From contig DIGJ01000018.1 in assembly GCA_002419585.1 (NCBI GenBank), positions 1 through 64,000 on the forward strand: a stretch of DNA of 64,000 nucleotides, in the 5' to 3' direction. A program made the position numbers and the translations under genes. Shown one piece after another: positions 34,862-44,018 of the stretch (position 1 is its first letter; the number at the start of each line of letters is the position of its first letter). Under the pieces are notes generated by a model, which was not told where the DNA came from, made no database searches, and saw only the letters and a list, made by a program, of their open reading frames with translations. The stretch is from Lachnoclostridium sp. UBA5725. Lineage in GTDB: Bacteria > Bacillota > Clostridia > Lachnospirales > Lachnospiraceae.

Positions 34862-36085
34862 TTAAGAACGATAGTCCCCATTAATTTTTACATAATCATA
34901 GGTTAGGTCACATCCCCAGGCAGTTGCAGTCTTATCTCCCATTTTCATATCTACAAGGGCTGTAACTTCTTCTTGCGATAGAATCTTCGTTGCTTCGCTC
35001 TCACTATAGTCTGTTGCCATTCCATTTTCAAATAACTTTAGTTTTACTCCATTGCTTTCTATAAATAAGTCCACTTTTTCTGGATCAAATAGAACACCTG
35101 AATATCCAAGGGCACATATGATTCTTCCCCAGTTTGCATCATTACCATATACGGCAGTCTTCACAAGATTCGAAGTGATTACTGATTTTGCAAGGATGAC
35201 CGCTTCTTCTTTCGTCTTCGCATGAATAACTGTAGTTTCAAACAATTTGGTAGCACCTTCACCGTCTTTTGCCATTGTCTTTGCAAGTGTCTTGGTCACC
35301 ATGGATAATGCCTGGCAAAACAAGTCAAATGCCTCTCCTTCTTGTGTGATTTCGTCATTATCAGCTAGACCATTTGCAAGTATCAAAAAGGTATCGTTAG
35401 TTGAAGTATCACGGTCAACCGAAATCATATTAAAGGAATCTTTTACATCCATACGAATTGCTTTTTGTAACATTTTTTTAGAAATTTTCAAATCGGTTGT
35501 TACTACGCCTAACATTGTAGCCATATTGGGATGAATCATACCAGATCCTTTACTCATACCACCTAAGGTAATCATCTTACCATCTAATTCGAATTGTACG
35601 GCGCATTCTTTCTTAATGGTATCGGTTGTCATGATTGCCTGTGCTGCCATCGTACCATTTTCGATTGAATCAGAAAGTGCCGGCACCAGTTTTTGGACCC
35701 CGATTTTCACTTTATCCATAGGAATCTGCATACCAATTACTCCAGTGGAAGCGGTTAATACCGATTTGAGTGATATTTGCAGAGCACTTGCTACCTCCTG
35801 TGCCATTTTTTCGTTTATTTTCTTACCAGCTTCACTTGTGCAAGCATTCGCAATTCCACTATTTAGTACAACAGCCTGTGCATATTCTTCATTCTCAACA
35901 ATCGCTTTATCCCAAAGAACTGGTGCAGCTTTTACTACATTTGTAGTGAATGTTCCTGCCACCACTGCTTTCACCTTGGAATAAACAAGCGCCATATCCA
36001 TTCGATTCGAATATTTGATACCTGCTTCGGCTCCAGCTGCCATAAATCCTTTTGCACTTGTTACGCCGCCCTCTATTATTTTCAT
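34862..36085 (-). CDS. argJ: Bifunctional ornithine acetyltransferase / N-acetylglutamate synthase
   Basis: A 407-residue enzyme that recycles the acetyl group between N-acetylornithine and glutamate. It begins KIIEGGVTSAKGFMAAGAEA. The self-cleavage site is NMATMLGVVTTD, splitting between Ala and Thr to give alpha and beta chains. Other motifs are SKGSGMIHP, DRDTSTNDTF, GEGATK and the terminal YVKINGDYRS. Its presence means the cyclic acetyl pathway is used. It lies 98 nt downstream of argC. Confidence 0.96.
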   Translation of the reverse strand: MKIIEGGVTSAKGFMAAGAEAGIKYSNRMDMALVYSKVKAVVAGTFTTNVVKAAPVLWDKAIVENEEYAQAVVLNSGIANACTSEAGKKINEKMAQEVASALQISLKSVLTASTGVIGMQIPMDKVKIGVQKLVPALSDSIENGTMAAQAIMTTDTIKKECAVQFELDGKMITLGGMSKGSGMIHPNMATMLGVVTTDLKISKKMLQKAIRMDVKDSFNMISVDRDTSTNDTFLILANGLADNDEITQEGEAFDLFCQALSMVTKTLAKTMAKDGEGATKLFETTVIHAKTKEEAVILAKSVITSNLVKTAVYGNDANWGRIICALGYSGVLFDPEKVDLFIESNGVKLKLFENGMATDYSESEATKILSQEEVTALVDMKMGDKTATAWGCDLTYDYVKINGDYRS

Positions 36086-36183
36086 AGCATTTCCTCCATT
36101 ATTATTTCAAACTATTTTTTAACAATTCATCAATCATTCATGTTATTAAGATATTCCTATTCCTCTTGATCACATATTTCTAT

Positions 36184-37224
36184 TTATGGAAACATTGGTA
36201 CTTGTTTTAATCCTTTTGATTCTTCAAATCCAAACATCAGATTCATATTTTGAACCGCCTGACCAGCTGCACCTTTTACTAAATTATCCATTGCACCCAT
36301 CATGATAATACGGCCAGTTCGCTTATCAATTTTGAAATTGACATCAACAAAATTACTTCCTTCCACCCATCTGGTTTCTGGTGTTACATCCTGATCTAAC
36401 ACTCTTACAAAATATTCTTCGTTATAATATTTATTATAGATTGCCTTTATTTCCTCATAGGAGTAAACTTTATTTAAGCTTGCATATGCCGTCACTAAAA
36501 TGCCTCGGTTCATCGGTACTAAATGTGGTGTAAAGTTTAGGATAACTGGTGAATTGCTTACATAGGATAACTGTTCTTCGATTTCAGGTGTGTGTCTGTG
36601 ATTTGCCACTCCATATGCTTTGATATTTTCGTTTACTTCGCAGTAGAGATTGTTAATCTTTGCTCCTCTTCCTGCTCCAGATGTACCTGACTTTGCATCA
36701 ATTATCAAAGTATTCATATCAATCACGCCTTCTTTTGCCAGTGGATAGATCGATAAGAAGGAACAAGTAGGATAACAGCCTGGGTTTGCAACTAATCTAG
36801 CATCTTTTATTGCCTTCCGATTGATTTCACAAAGGCCATACACTGCTTCTTCTATAAAACGTGAACTTTTATGCTTGATTTCATACCACTCTTCATAAGT
36901 AGCCACGTCTTTGATACGAAAATCAGCACTTAAATCTATTACTTTTACTTTTGATAAAATTTCCTCTGTAATCACAGATGCACAAAATCCTTGTGGCGTT
37001 GCCATAAAGATAACATCTACTTCATCCGCTAATTTGATGATGTCATCTGCTTCACAAATATTTTCAATCAGCTGAAATACATTTCCAAATACCTGGTAAT
37101 ACTTCTTATTAATATAGCTTTGTGATCCGTACCACTTGATTTCAACGTCTTCATGTCCGAGTAACAACCTTACAATTTCCTGACCAGCATATCCAGTTGA
37201 TCCTATTATACCTGCTTTTATCAT
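36184..37224 (-). CDS. argC: N-acetyl-gamma-glutamyl-phosphate reductase
   Basis: A 346-residue NADPH-dependent reductase, the third step of ornithine synthesis. It has IIGSTGYAGQEIVRLLLGH, the active-site region VANPGCYPTCSFLSIYPL with the catalytic Cys, SGTSGAGRGAK, and ANHRHTPEIEEQLS with conserved His. It is the first gene of argCJBD. It has a good promoter and a candidate ArgR box, and is divergent from argG. Confidence 0.96.
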   Translation of the reverse strand: MIKAGIIGSTGYAGQEIVRLLLGHEDVEIKWYGSQSYINKKYYQVFGNVFQLIENICEADDIIKLADEVDVIFMATPQGFCASVITEEILSKVKVIDLSADFRIKDVATYEEWYEIKHKSSRFIEEAVYGLCEINRKAIKDARLVANPGCYPTCSFLSIYPLAKEGVIDMNTLIIDAKSGTSGAGRGAKINNLYCEVNENIKAYGVANHRHTPEIEEQLSYVSNSPVILNFTPHLVPMNRGILVTAYASLNKVYSYEEIKAIYNKYYNEEYFVRVLDQDVTPETRWVEGSNFVDVNFKIDKRTGRIIMMGAMDNLVKGAAGQAVQNMNLMFGFEESKGLKQVPMFP

Positions 37225-37253
37225 GATTCAGTCACACCTTTCTTTGTTTCGTT

Positions 37254-37288
37254 TGTATGATTATACATCCATTATTCGCATAAATCAA
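37254..37288 (-). promoter_or_regulatory. argC promoter with candidate ArgR box
   Basis: On the minus strand TTGATT (37283-37288) and TATAAT (37260-37265) are 17 nt apart. TGTATGATTATACA (37254-37267) covers the -10. It is nearly symmetrical and matches the general TGNATA/TATNCA form of arginine-repressor boxes. Confidence 0.7.
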
Positions 37289-37316
37289 TGGTTTTTTAAT
37301 TTTTCATAAATATTAC

Positions 37317-37345
37317 TTGCATATTATACATTTTTGATGTATATT
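37317..37345 (+). promoter_or_regulatory. argG promoter with overlapping palindromes
   Basis: TTGCAT (37317-37322) and TATATT (37340-37345) are 17 nt apart. TGCATATTATACA (37318-37330) resembles the box at the argC promoter. TATACAT-N5-ATGTATA (37325-37343) is a perfect inverted repeat between and over the elements. Repression by ArgR with arginine is the likely control. Confidence 0.7.
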
Positions 37346-37398
37346 TATTTAAAACAAAAGAACAATCATAACTTATCAAATATACGGAGGTATTTATT

Positions 37399-38625
37399 AT
37401 GAAAGAAAAAGTTATTCTTGCTTATTCCGGTGGTCTTGATACGACCGCTATTATCCCTTGGTTAAAAGAAAATTTTGATTATGAAGTTATCTGCTGCTGC
37501 ATCGATTGTGGTCAGGAAGAAGAATTGGATGGCTTAGAAGAACGAGCAAAACTATCCGGAGCTACGAAATTATACATTGAAAATGTAATTGACGAATTTT
37601 GTGATGAATATGTCGTTCCATGCGTACAGGCAAATGCGATTTATGAAAACAAATATTTATTAGGAACTTCCATGGCTCGTCCAGTCATTGCGAAGCGCTT
37701 AGTAGAAATTGCAAGAAAAGAGGGTGCTACTGCAATTTGTCACGGTGCAACCGGTAAAGGAAATGACCAGATTCGTTTTGAACTTGGAATCAAGGCTTTG
37801 GCTCCTGATATCAAGATTATCGCAGCATGGAGAAATGATAAATGGACCATGCAGTCTCGTGAAGACGAAATCGCTTACTGCAATGCACATGGTATCCATC
37901 TTCCATTCTCTGCAAATTCAAGCTACAGCCGTGACCGTAACTTATGGCACATCAGCCATGAAGGTCTTGAATTAGAAGATCCATCCAAAGAACCAAGTTA
38001 TGATCATTTATTAGTACTTGGCGTATCTCCTTTGAAAGCTCCAGACAAAGAAGAAACCGTTACTATGACGTTTGAAAAAGGTGTACCAACAAAATTAAAT
38101 GGGAAATCTATGCAAGTTTCAGAAATTATCAAAGAATTGAATATACTTGGCGGAAAACACGGTGTTGGTATCATTGATATCGTAGAAAACCGTGTCGTTG
38201 GAATGAAATCCCGTGGTGTATATGAAACTCCTGGTGGTACTATCTTAATGGAAGCACACCAGCAGCTGGAAGAATTGATCTTAGACCGTGACACTTATAC
38301 TCTCAAAAAAGAAATGGGTAATAAGTTTGCAGATATCGTATATGAAGGTAAATGGTTTACTCCCCTTCGTGAAGCAATCCAGGCATTCATTGAAACAACG
38401 CAAACTTATGTAACCGGAGAAGTTTGTTTTAAACTTTACAAAGGCAATATCATCAAAGCTGGAACCACCTCTCCATATTCTTTATACAATGAATCTTTAG
38501 CAAGTTTTACTACTGGCGAATTATTTGATCATCATGATGCGGAAGGTTTTATTACCCTCTTTGGATTATCCACAAAAGTTCGTGCAATGAAAATGCAGGA
38601 AGTGGAAAAAGCAAATCTAAAGTAG
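37399..38625 (+). CDS. argG: Argininosuccinate synthase
   Basis: A 408-residue ATP-dependent ligase joining citrulline and aspartate. It has the PP-loop LAYSGGLDTTAIIPWL, ATAICHGATGKGNDQIRFE, and SANSSYSRDRNLWHISHEG near the middle. Length and order match type 1 ArgG. The ribosome site ACGGAGG is 9 nt before the ATG. It is divergent from argCJBD. argH and argF are not found nearby, so the pathway is completed elsewhere. Confidence 0.97.
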   Translation: MKEKVILAYSGGLDTTAIIPWLKENFDYEVICCCIDCGQEEELDGLEERAKLSGATKLYIENVIDEFCDEYVVPCVQANAIYENKYLLGTSMARPVIAKRLVEIARKEGATAICHGATGKGNDQIRFELGIKALAPDIKIIAAWRNDKWTMQSREDEIAYCNAHGIHLPFSANSSYSRDRNLWHISHEGLELEDPSKEPSYDHLLVLGVSPLKAPDKEETVTMTFEKGVPTKLNGKSMQVSEIIKELNILGGKHGVGIIDIVENRVVGMKSRGVYETPGGTILMEAHQQLEELILDRDTYTLKKEMGNKFADIVYEGKWFTPLREAIQAFIETTQTYVTGEVCFKLYKGNIIKAGTTSPYSLYNESLASFTTGELFDHHDAEGFITLFGLSTKVRAMKMQEVEKANLK

Positions 38626-38630
38626 AAATC

Positions 38631-38702
38631 TTGACAAACAAAACTGATATATGTTACCATTTTATGCAGTTGCATTCTCACATTGTGAGTGTAGCTGCAT
38701 AA
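38631..38702 (+). promoter_or_regulatory. Candidate glmS promoter and 5' hairpin
   Basis: TTGACA (38631-38636) lies 5 nt after the argG stop, with a weak -10 (TTACCA, 38654-38659) at 17 nt. A hairpin TTATGCAG / CTGCATAA (38662-38669 with 38695-38702), with an inner CTCACA / TGTGAG stem, follows. It has no T run, so it is a poor argG terminator and may instead cap the glmS leader. The rest of this 343-nt gap is the ribozyme. Confidence 0.5.
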
Positions 38703-38781
38703 TCTTATTATAAGGAAAGGAGAACAGGAATCAGCCCAAGATTCAAGCCACAAAAACAGAAATGTTTTCACGTTTGTGATA

Positions 38782-38945
38782 GAATTAGCGCCATGTACCT
38801 TTATTGGGTCGTAAAGTGAAAGGTTGACGAGGAGAAGAGAATATCGAAAATTCGGCGGATGCTCTTCTGCGTTTCTTTGAACGCACATATGTTGCAAAAG
38901 CGGCAGGTAACTGCAACACAAAAGCAACATAGTCAAAGAATAAAA
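38782..38945 (+). ncRNA. glmS ribozyme (glucosamine-6-phosphate-activated self-cleaving RNA)
   Basis: The conserved cleavage context AATTA-GCGCC is at 38784-38792, with the cut before G38788. Core motifs follow: GGTTGACGAGGAG (38822-38834) and ATCGAAAATTCGGCGGATGC (38843-38862), as in the Bacillus ribozyme. The P3/P4-like hairpins GCGTTTCTTTGAACGC and GTTGCAAAAGCGGCAGGTAACTGCAAC complete it. It sits 24 nt before glmS. Binding of glucosamine-6-phosphate triggers self-cleavage and mRNA decay. The 3' limit is approximate. Confidence 0.96.
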
Positions 38946-38968
38946 AACTTAATAAAGGAGACTACATT

Positions 38969-40789
38969 ATGTGTGGAATTATTGGATTTACAGGTATTAT
39001 GGATGTCAAAAAAATCTTAGTGGAAGGTTTACAAGAATTAGAGTACCGTGGCTATGACAGTGCTGGTATTTCTTTTTTTACGGAGGATGGAGTTGAAACA
39101 ATCAAGACCATTGGAAAGGTTTCAAACCTCGCTGAAAAAGTAGAAACAGTAGCCAATAAAGCAACTACTTGCGGAATCGGTCATACACGCTGGGCTACTC
39201 ACGGTGGAGTTAGTGATGTAAACTCGCATCCACATACCTTTGGTAGAGTAACCTTAATTCATAATGGTATCATTGAAAATTATCAGACGTTGCAAAAAGA
39301 ATTTGCTGCACAAGGCAAATATCCAGTATCGCAAACAGATACGGAAATTGCTGCTATGGTGATTGATTCTTGTTATGATGGAAACCCAGTAAAGGCAATC
39401 AAGGATGCAGTTTCAAAATTGGAAGGTGCGTATGCATTCTGTATCCTCTTTCATGATCAACCTGGTGTTATCTATGCAATCCGTAATGGTAGCCCATTGG
39501 TTGCAACAAGCACAAAAGATGGTTCTATTATTGCATCTGATATGGTTGCTTTAATCAAATACTCCAAAGATTACTTCGTATTGCCAGAACATCACATTGC
39601 AAGATTAACACACGATGAGATTACCGTAACCAATTTAGAACATCAGGTGGTAGAACCAAAAATGCTTCATGTAAATTGGGATGTTGCAGCAGCTAGAAAA
39701 GGTGGCTATGACTACTTTATGCTGAAAGAAATTCACGATCAGCCAGAAGCACTTCGTAATACGATTATGCCTCGTATCGAAAATGGTCTTCCTTCTTTTG
39801 AAGAAGATGGCGTTCCTGATTCTTTATTTTTAAACCTTAACCATATCGTAATTGCTGCCTGCGGAACCGCAATGCATGCAGGTATGGTCGGAAAAAATCT
39901 TATCGAAAAACTAGTTCGAGTACCGGTTAAGGTTGATATTGCTTCCGAATTTCGTTATTCAGACCCAATTATTGATGAAAAAACTTTAGTTATTACGTTA
40001 TCACAATCTGGGGAAACAGCAGATACATTAGCAGCGGTACGGCTTGCAAAAGAAAAAGGTGCAAAGACGTTATCTATCGTTAATGTAAAAGGCTCATCGA
40101 TTGCCAGAGAAAGTGATTATATATTATATACACATGCTGGCCCGGAAATTGCAGTTGCCAGCACGAAAGCTTACACCGTACAACTTGCTGTTATGTATTT
40201 AGTTGCATTTCGGTTTTCGTTGGTAAGAGGAACGTTATCAGAAGAAGAAGTCAAAGACTATATGCAGACTTTAGAAAACACAGTTTCTACAGTAGAGGAA
40301 CTCTTAACCTATGATACAGAAATTGAACCAATCAGCAAGCGACTAAAAGAAGCTACTGACCTTTTCTTTATTGGCCGCGGTGTTGATTATTCTCTTTGTT
40401 GTGAAGGTTCCATTAAATTAAAAGAAATTAGTTATATTCATTCCGAAGCGTATGCAGCAGGCGAATTAAAGCACGGTACCATTTCCCTGATTACAGATAA
40501 TGTTCCTGTCGTTGCTTTAGCAACACAAAAGCATGTTTATGGAAAGATGATTTCGAATATCCGTGAGGTTCGTTCCCGTGGAGCAAAGGTTATTTTAGTT
40601 ACCAATGCGGATGTGCAGGTAGACGCTTCTCTTTGCGATCATCACATTATGCTGCCTAAAATGGAGGATCTATTTACACCATTTGGAACCGCTGTTGTGC
40701 TCCAGTATCTTGCATATTATACTGCTGTAACAAGGGGATTAAATGTTGATCAGCCAAGAAACTTAGCAAAATCAGTAACCGTAGAATAA
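38969..40789 (+). CDS. glmS: Glutamine-fructose-6-phosphate aminotransferase (isomerizing)
   Basis: A 606-residue enzyme making glucosamine-6-phosphate for cell-wall synthesis. MCGIIGFTG supplies the N-terminal Cys nucleophile of the glutaminase domain. GIGHTRWATHGG and HNGIIENY follow. Two SIS domains carry ITLSQSGETADTLAA and the C-terminal motif LAKSVTVE. A strong ribosome site (AAAGGAGA) precedes the ATG. It is controlled by the ribozyme in its leader. Confidence 0.98.
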   Translation: MCGIIGFTGIMDVKKILVEGLQELEYRGYDSAGISFFTEDGVETIKTIGKVSNLAEKVETVANKATTCGIGHTRWATHGGVSDVNSHPHTFGRVTLIHNGIIENYQTLQKEFAAQGKYPVSQTDTEIAAMVIDSCYDGNPVKAIKDAVSKLEGAYAFCILFHDQPGVIYAIRNGSPLVATSTKDGSIIASDMVALIKYSKDYFVLPEHHIARLTHDEITVTNLEHQVVEPKMLHVNWDVAAARKGGYDYFMLKEIHDQPEALRNTIMPRIENGLPSFEEDGVPDSLFLNLNHIVIAACGTAMHAGMVGKNLIEKLVRVPVKVDIASEFRYSDPIIDEKTLVITLSQSGETADTLAAVRLAKEKGAKTLSIVNVKGSSIARESDYILYTHAGPEIAVASTKAYTVQLAVMYLVAFRFSLVRGTLSEEEVKDYMQTLENTVSTVEELLTYDTEIEPISKRLKEATDLFFIGRGVDYSLCCEGSIKLKEISYIHSEAYAAGELKHGTISLITDNVPVVALATQKHVYGKMISNIREVRSRGAKVILVTNADVQVDASLCDHHIMLPKMEDLFTPFGTAVVLQYLAYYTAVTRGLNVDQPRNLAKSVTVE

Positions 40790-40830
40790 AGATAACTGTA
40801 AAAAGGTATACGTATGAAACGAGGACGAAT

Positions 40831-41694
40831 ATGATAAAACAATTGTATCAAACGCATGAACCTGTTTTTTCTTTGGAGGTCTTTCCTCCAAAGAAAGACA
40901 GTGACATTGATTTAATATATAGCGCATTGGATTCCTTAAAAGGACTGAACCCTGATTTTATCAGTGTAACGTATGGAGCAGGCGGTAGTACAAGCAAAAA
41001 GACCATTGAAATTGCGTCTTACATTCAAAATAAGTTGAATGTAGAAGCCGTTGCTCACTTAACATGTGCCGAACTTGATGAATCTAGTCTGCAAAATTTT
41101 TTAGATGATTTAAAAGCACACAAAGTGAAAAATATCCTTGCACTTCGTGGAGATATCCCAACAGGAATGTCAAACGAAGAATTCAATCAACGTGTCTTTA
41201 CACACGCTAGCGACCTGATTTCTCATATCAACAAAAATCCAATTGGTTCGATTGGTGCTGCTTGCTATCCAGAAACACATCCGGAAGCTTTATCTTTTGA
41301 TTCAGATATCTTAAATCTTAAAACTAAAGTGGATACTGGCGTTGATTTTTTAATTACGCAATTGTTTTTTGATAATCATATCTTTTATCAATTTTTAGAA
41401 AAAGTAAGAAAAGCGGGTATAACAACCCCTATTTCAGCAGGAATTATGCCGATTACTTCTGCTTCACAGATTCAAAGAATTGTTGAGTTATCCGGTTCCG
41501 CTGTTCCAACGAAGCTTGCTCATCTCGTGTCAAAGTATGCAGATCAACCAGACGACATGAAAAAAGCAGGTCTTGAATTTGCTACCATGCAAATCGAAGA
41601 CCTACTCACTCATCAGGTTGATGGCATCCATCTTTATACAATGAACAAGGTAGATGTTAGCCAAACTATTTTTAAAAATATCGGTCGCATTTAG
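40831..41694 (+). CDS. metF: 5,10-methylenetetrahydrofolate reductase
   Basis: A 287-residue FAD enzyme giving 5-methyl-THF for methionine synthesis. It shows SLEVFPPKKD, DFISVTYGAGGSTS, AHLTCAELD, ILALRGDIP, GAACYPETHPE and FLITQLFFDN. The length fits the bacterial MetF form. It follows glmS by 41 nt and might be read through from it. Its stop is directly next to the stop of the converging gene at 41695, with no spacer and no visible terminator. Confidence 0.94.
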   Translation: MIKQLYQTHEPVFSLEVFPPKKDSDIDLIYSALDSLKGLNPDFISVTYGAGGSTSKKTIEIASYIQNKLNVEAVAHLTCAELDESSLQNFLDDLKAHKVKNILALRGDIPTGMSNEEFNQRVFTHASDLISHINKNPIGSIGAACYPETHPEALSFDSDILNLKTKVDTGVDFLITQLFFDNHIFYQFLEKVRKAGITTPISAGIMPITSASQIQRIVELSGSAVPTKLAHLVSKYADQPDDMKKAGLEFATMQIEDLLTHQVDGIHLYTMNKVDVSQTIFKNIGRI

Positions 41695-42915
41695 TTAATC
41701 CAACCGGGTATATCGATTGCTTCCATTCCAAAGAATCCACTCTTCATAGCCTGCATCTTCTACCGCTTGAATCTGTGCTTCGATTTGGTCCTTATCATAT
41801 GTCTGGTGATTGGAAAGCCAGCTAGCCGTAAAATCCTGCAGCCATGGTCGAACCGTGGCTGCTTTTGTATCTTCTAATACCATAACAGACTCACTTAATG
41901 CTTCTTTTACAATGGTATAAGGATCCAAATCTGGGTGTTTTACTCCATAGCTGCCATCTGCATAATGAGAAGGATAAATCATAGGACAAATATAATCTAA
42001 GTTTTCAGCCATGTCTTTATAGTCTTGACCCACAATTTTTTGATCTACCTCACTATTAATTATAATTCCATATACATCTGCAGATACATAAACTGAAAGA
42101 TCTGACAAGTTATCCTTCATATACTTTGTAAATTCCGTAATCACTTCTTCTTTGGTCTTATCCTTCGCCTCTTTACCAAAATCAACATTCTTCATGGCAC
42201 TGTCCGTGGAAAATCGAATATAATCAAACTGAATTTCATCAAAACCTAACGCGGCTGCCTCTTTCGATATTTCCAATAAGTAATCCCATACTTCCTTTTT
42301 ATATGGATTTACCCATGCTAAACCACTTTTATCGCGAAATATAGATCCGTCCTTCTTCCTTAGTGCTAATTCCGGTTTTTCTTCCGCTAAAATAGGATCT
42401 TTAAATGCAACAATTCTGGCAATCAGATAAATATCCTTATTCTTTAAAGATTCAATGAGTCCTGGCATATCTGAGACATATTTTTTCCGCGCTCCAATCT
42501 TTTTTGCAGTGCGATTGTCTATATTATATGTAATCTCACCAGAATCGTTTTTTACATCTATGACCATCGCATTGATCTTCGTTTCTTCCACAAGTGAAAT
42601 CAAATCATCCATTCCGCCAGACCCAGCTTTTGGACCAGTCACATAAATCCCCTTAACTTTTACTGGCTGTTGTGGTGTTGGTTCGATCGTTGGGGTAGGT
42701 GTTGGCGTTGGTGTTTGTGTTGGCACTGGAGTTTGTGTTCGCACTGGTGTCTGATCTCCACTTTGTTGTGTTTTTCCATCTTCTACTTTTTGTGAGGATG
42801 CGTAAAAACGTTCCGCCTCCGAAAAAGTATCCTTTTTCTTACATTGGCACGAAGTGCATATGATTGGAAGAATGCATAACGTAAAAACTAGAATAACCTT
42901 ATTTTTATATTTCAT
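41695..42915 (-). CDS. Exported putative glycoside hydrolase (DUF4015 family)
   Basis: A protein of about 406 residues. The start at 42915 is favoured (AAAGAGA before it); an ATG at 42930 is possible. An N-terminal hydrophobic segment ends at CTSC, a loose lipobox. A Thr-Pro-Gln linker (TQTPVPTQTPTPTPTP) spans about residues 58-85. The catalytic region has VKGIYVTGPKAG, NAMVIDVKND, GFDEIQFDYIRF and MIYPSHYADGSYG, the TIM-barrel signatures of the DUF4015/GH13-like putative glycosidase family. The substrate is unknown, possibly a cell-wall glycan. It overlaps the end of the upstream HD-GYP gene. Confidence 0.85.
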   Translation of the reverse strand: MKYKNKVILVFTLCILPIICTSCQCKKKDTFSEAERFYASSQKVEDGKTQQSGDQTPVRTQTPVPTQTPTPTPTPTIEPTPQQPVKVKGIYVTGPKAGSGGMDDLISLVEETKINAMVIDVKNDSGEITYNIDNRTAKKIGARKKYVSDMPGLIESLKNKDIYLIARIVAFKDPILAEEKPELALRKKDGSIFRDKSGLAWVNPYKKEVWDYLLEISKEAAALGFDEIQFDYIRFSTDSAMKNVDFGKEAKDKTKEEVITEFTKYMKDNLSDLSVYVSADVYGIIINSEVDQKIVGQDYKDMAENLDYICPMIYPSHYADGSYGVKHPDLDPYTIVKEALSESVMVLEDTKAATVRPWLQDFTASWLSNHQTYDKDQIEAQIQAVEDAGYEEWILWNGSNRYTRLD

Positions 42916-44005
42916 TATCGTCTCTTTCATTTTGTTTTAATTTATGTTGAATCTTATTGAATACTTGAATGATTTCTGGATCAAAACTACGACCAGATTC
43001 TGCATTGATAATTGCCGTGCTTTCCTCATGGCTATATGATTCTTTGTAGCAACGTTTACTCGTTAGTGCATCATAAACATCGATCACTGCCATAATTCTT
43101 GCTGCTAGCGGTATTTCATCTTTTGATAGGCGATCCGGATATCCCGTTCCATCCCACCTTTCATGATGAGATCTGGAAATATCAATTGCCATTTTTAGAA
43201 ATTCATTATGCTCATTTACCTCATATAATTCGGTTAACATATCTGCACCAATCGTTGTATGGGTCTTTACCACTTCTATTTCATCACTACTTAGCCTTCC
43301 TGGCTTTAACAAAATATTATCGCGAATAGAAAGTTTTCCCATATCATGAAGGGGTGCAGCGATTTCAATTGTTTCAATAAAATGATTGCTAATTTCTTTT
43401 TCAAATCTAGGAGACAACTGAAGGCTCATCGCAAGCAGCTTACAATTTCTTGCCACATTTTTTATATGATTTCCAGCTGGGTCTTCTTTTGACTCCGATA
43501 ATTTTGCCAAGGAAAATATAAAATGCTTCTCCTCTTCTGCTATCTTTTTCATTTGATCATTCACCATTTTGTGAAGTTTATGATTATATCCTTCCAATTC
43601 TTGTTGCATTCGATAAATGCGCAAATGATTGTTGATACGAAGGGTTACTTCTTCTAATTCAAAAGGCTTTGCAATAAAATCAACTGCCCCCAGTTTAAAA
43701 CCCTTTATTTTATCCTCTTTATCATCCATCGCAGAAATAAAGATAATTGGAATTTCTCTTGTTTTTACATCTTTTTTTAATAACTCGCAAAACTCATACC
43801 CATCCATATCCGGCATGGTTATGTCTAGTAAAATAAGCTGAGGCAGTCTATCATGAATGGCTTCCATTGCTTGCTTTGCACTGGTCACTGGTCTTGGTAT
43901 ATAGCCTGCATTTTTTATCATTCCTTCCAAAATCGCAAGGTTTGATGTGATATCATCCACAATCAGAATGTTTTCTACTTCATTATTTACTCCCTGATAT
44001 TCCAT
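42905..44005 (-). CDS. Response regulator with HD-GYP c-di-GMP phosphodiesterase domain
   Basis: A 366-residue protein. The receiver domain has ILIVDD, phospho-acceptor LILLDITMPDMDGYEF and DFIAKPFEL. A short coiled-coil leads to the HD-GYP domain with AAPLHDMGKLSI, HTTIGADML, SRSHHERWDGTGYPDRL and AVIDVYDALTS. All metal-binding His/Asp residues are present. It should hydrolyse cyclic di-GMP when phosphorylated. It lies 13 nt after a PAS histidine kinase, its likely partner, and has a clear GGAGG site. Confidence 0.95.
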   Translation of the reverse strand: MEYQGVNNEVENILIVDDITSNLAILEGMIKNAGYIPRPVTSAKQAMEAIHDRLPQLILLDITMPDMDGYEFCELLKKDVKTREIPIIFISAMDDKEDKIKGFKLGAVDFIAKPFELEEVTLRINNHLRIYRMQQELEGYNHKLHKMVNDQMKKIAEEEKHFIFSLAKLSESKEDPAGNHIKNVARNCKLLAMSLQLSPRFEKEISNHFIETIEIAAPLHDMGKLSIRDNILLKPGRLSSDEIEVVKTHTTIGADMLTELYEVNEHNEFLKMAIDISRSHHERWDGTGYPDRLSKDEIPLAARIMAVIDVYDALTSKRCYKESYSHEESTAIINAESGRSFDPEIIQVFNKIQHKLKQNERDDNEI

Positions 44006-44018
44006 CCCTTATCCTCCG

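Noticed and set aside
34690..34884. 64-residue plus-strand ORF in the argB-argJ gap
   Set aside because: It reads the duplicated leader in antisense and repeats itself (LFCAVLCAY, LFCAALCAY). It has no ribosome site.
37225..37398. T-box or arginine attenuator before argG
   Set aside because: There is no T-box conserved sequence and no terminator hairpin; promoter-overlapping operator boxes explain the region better.
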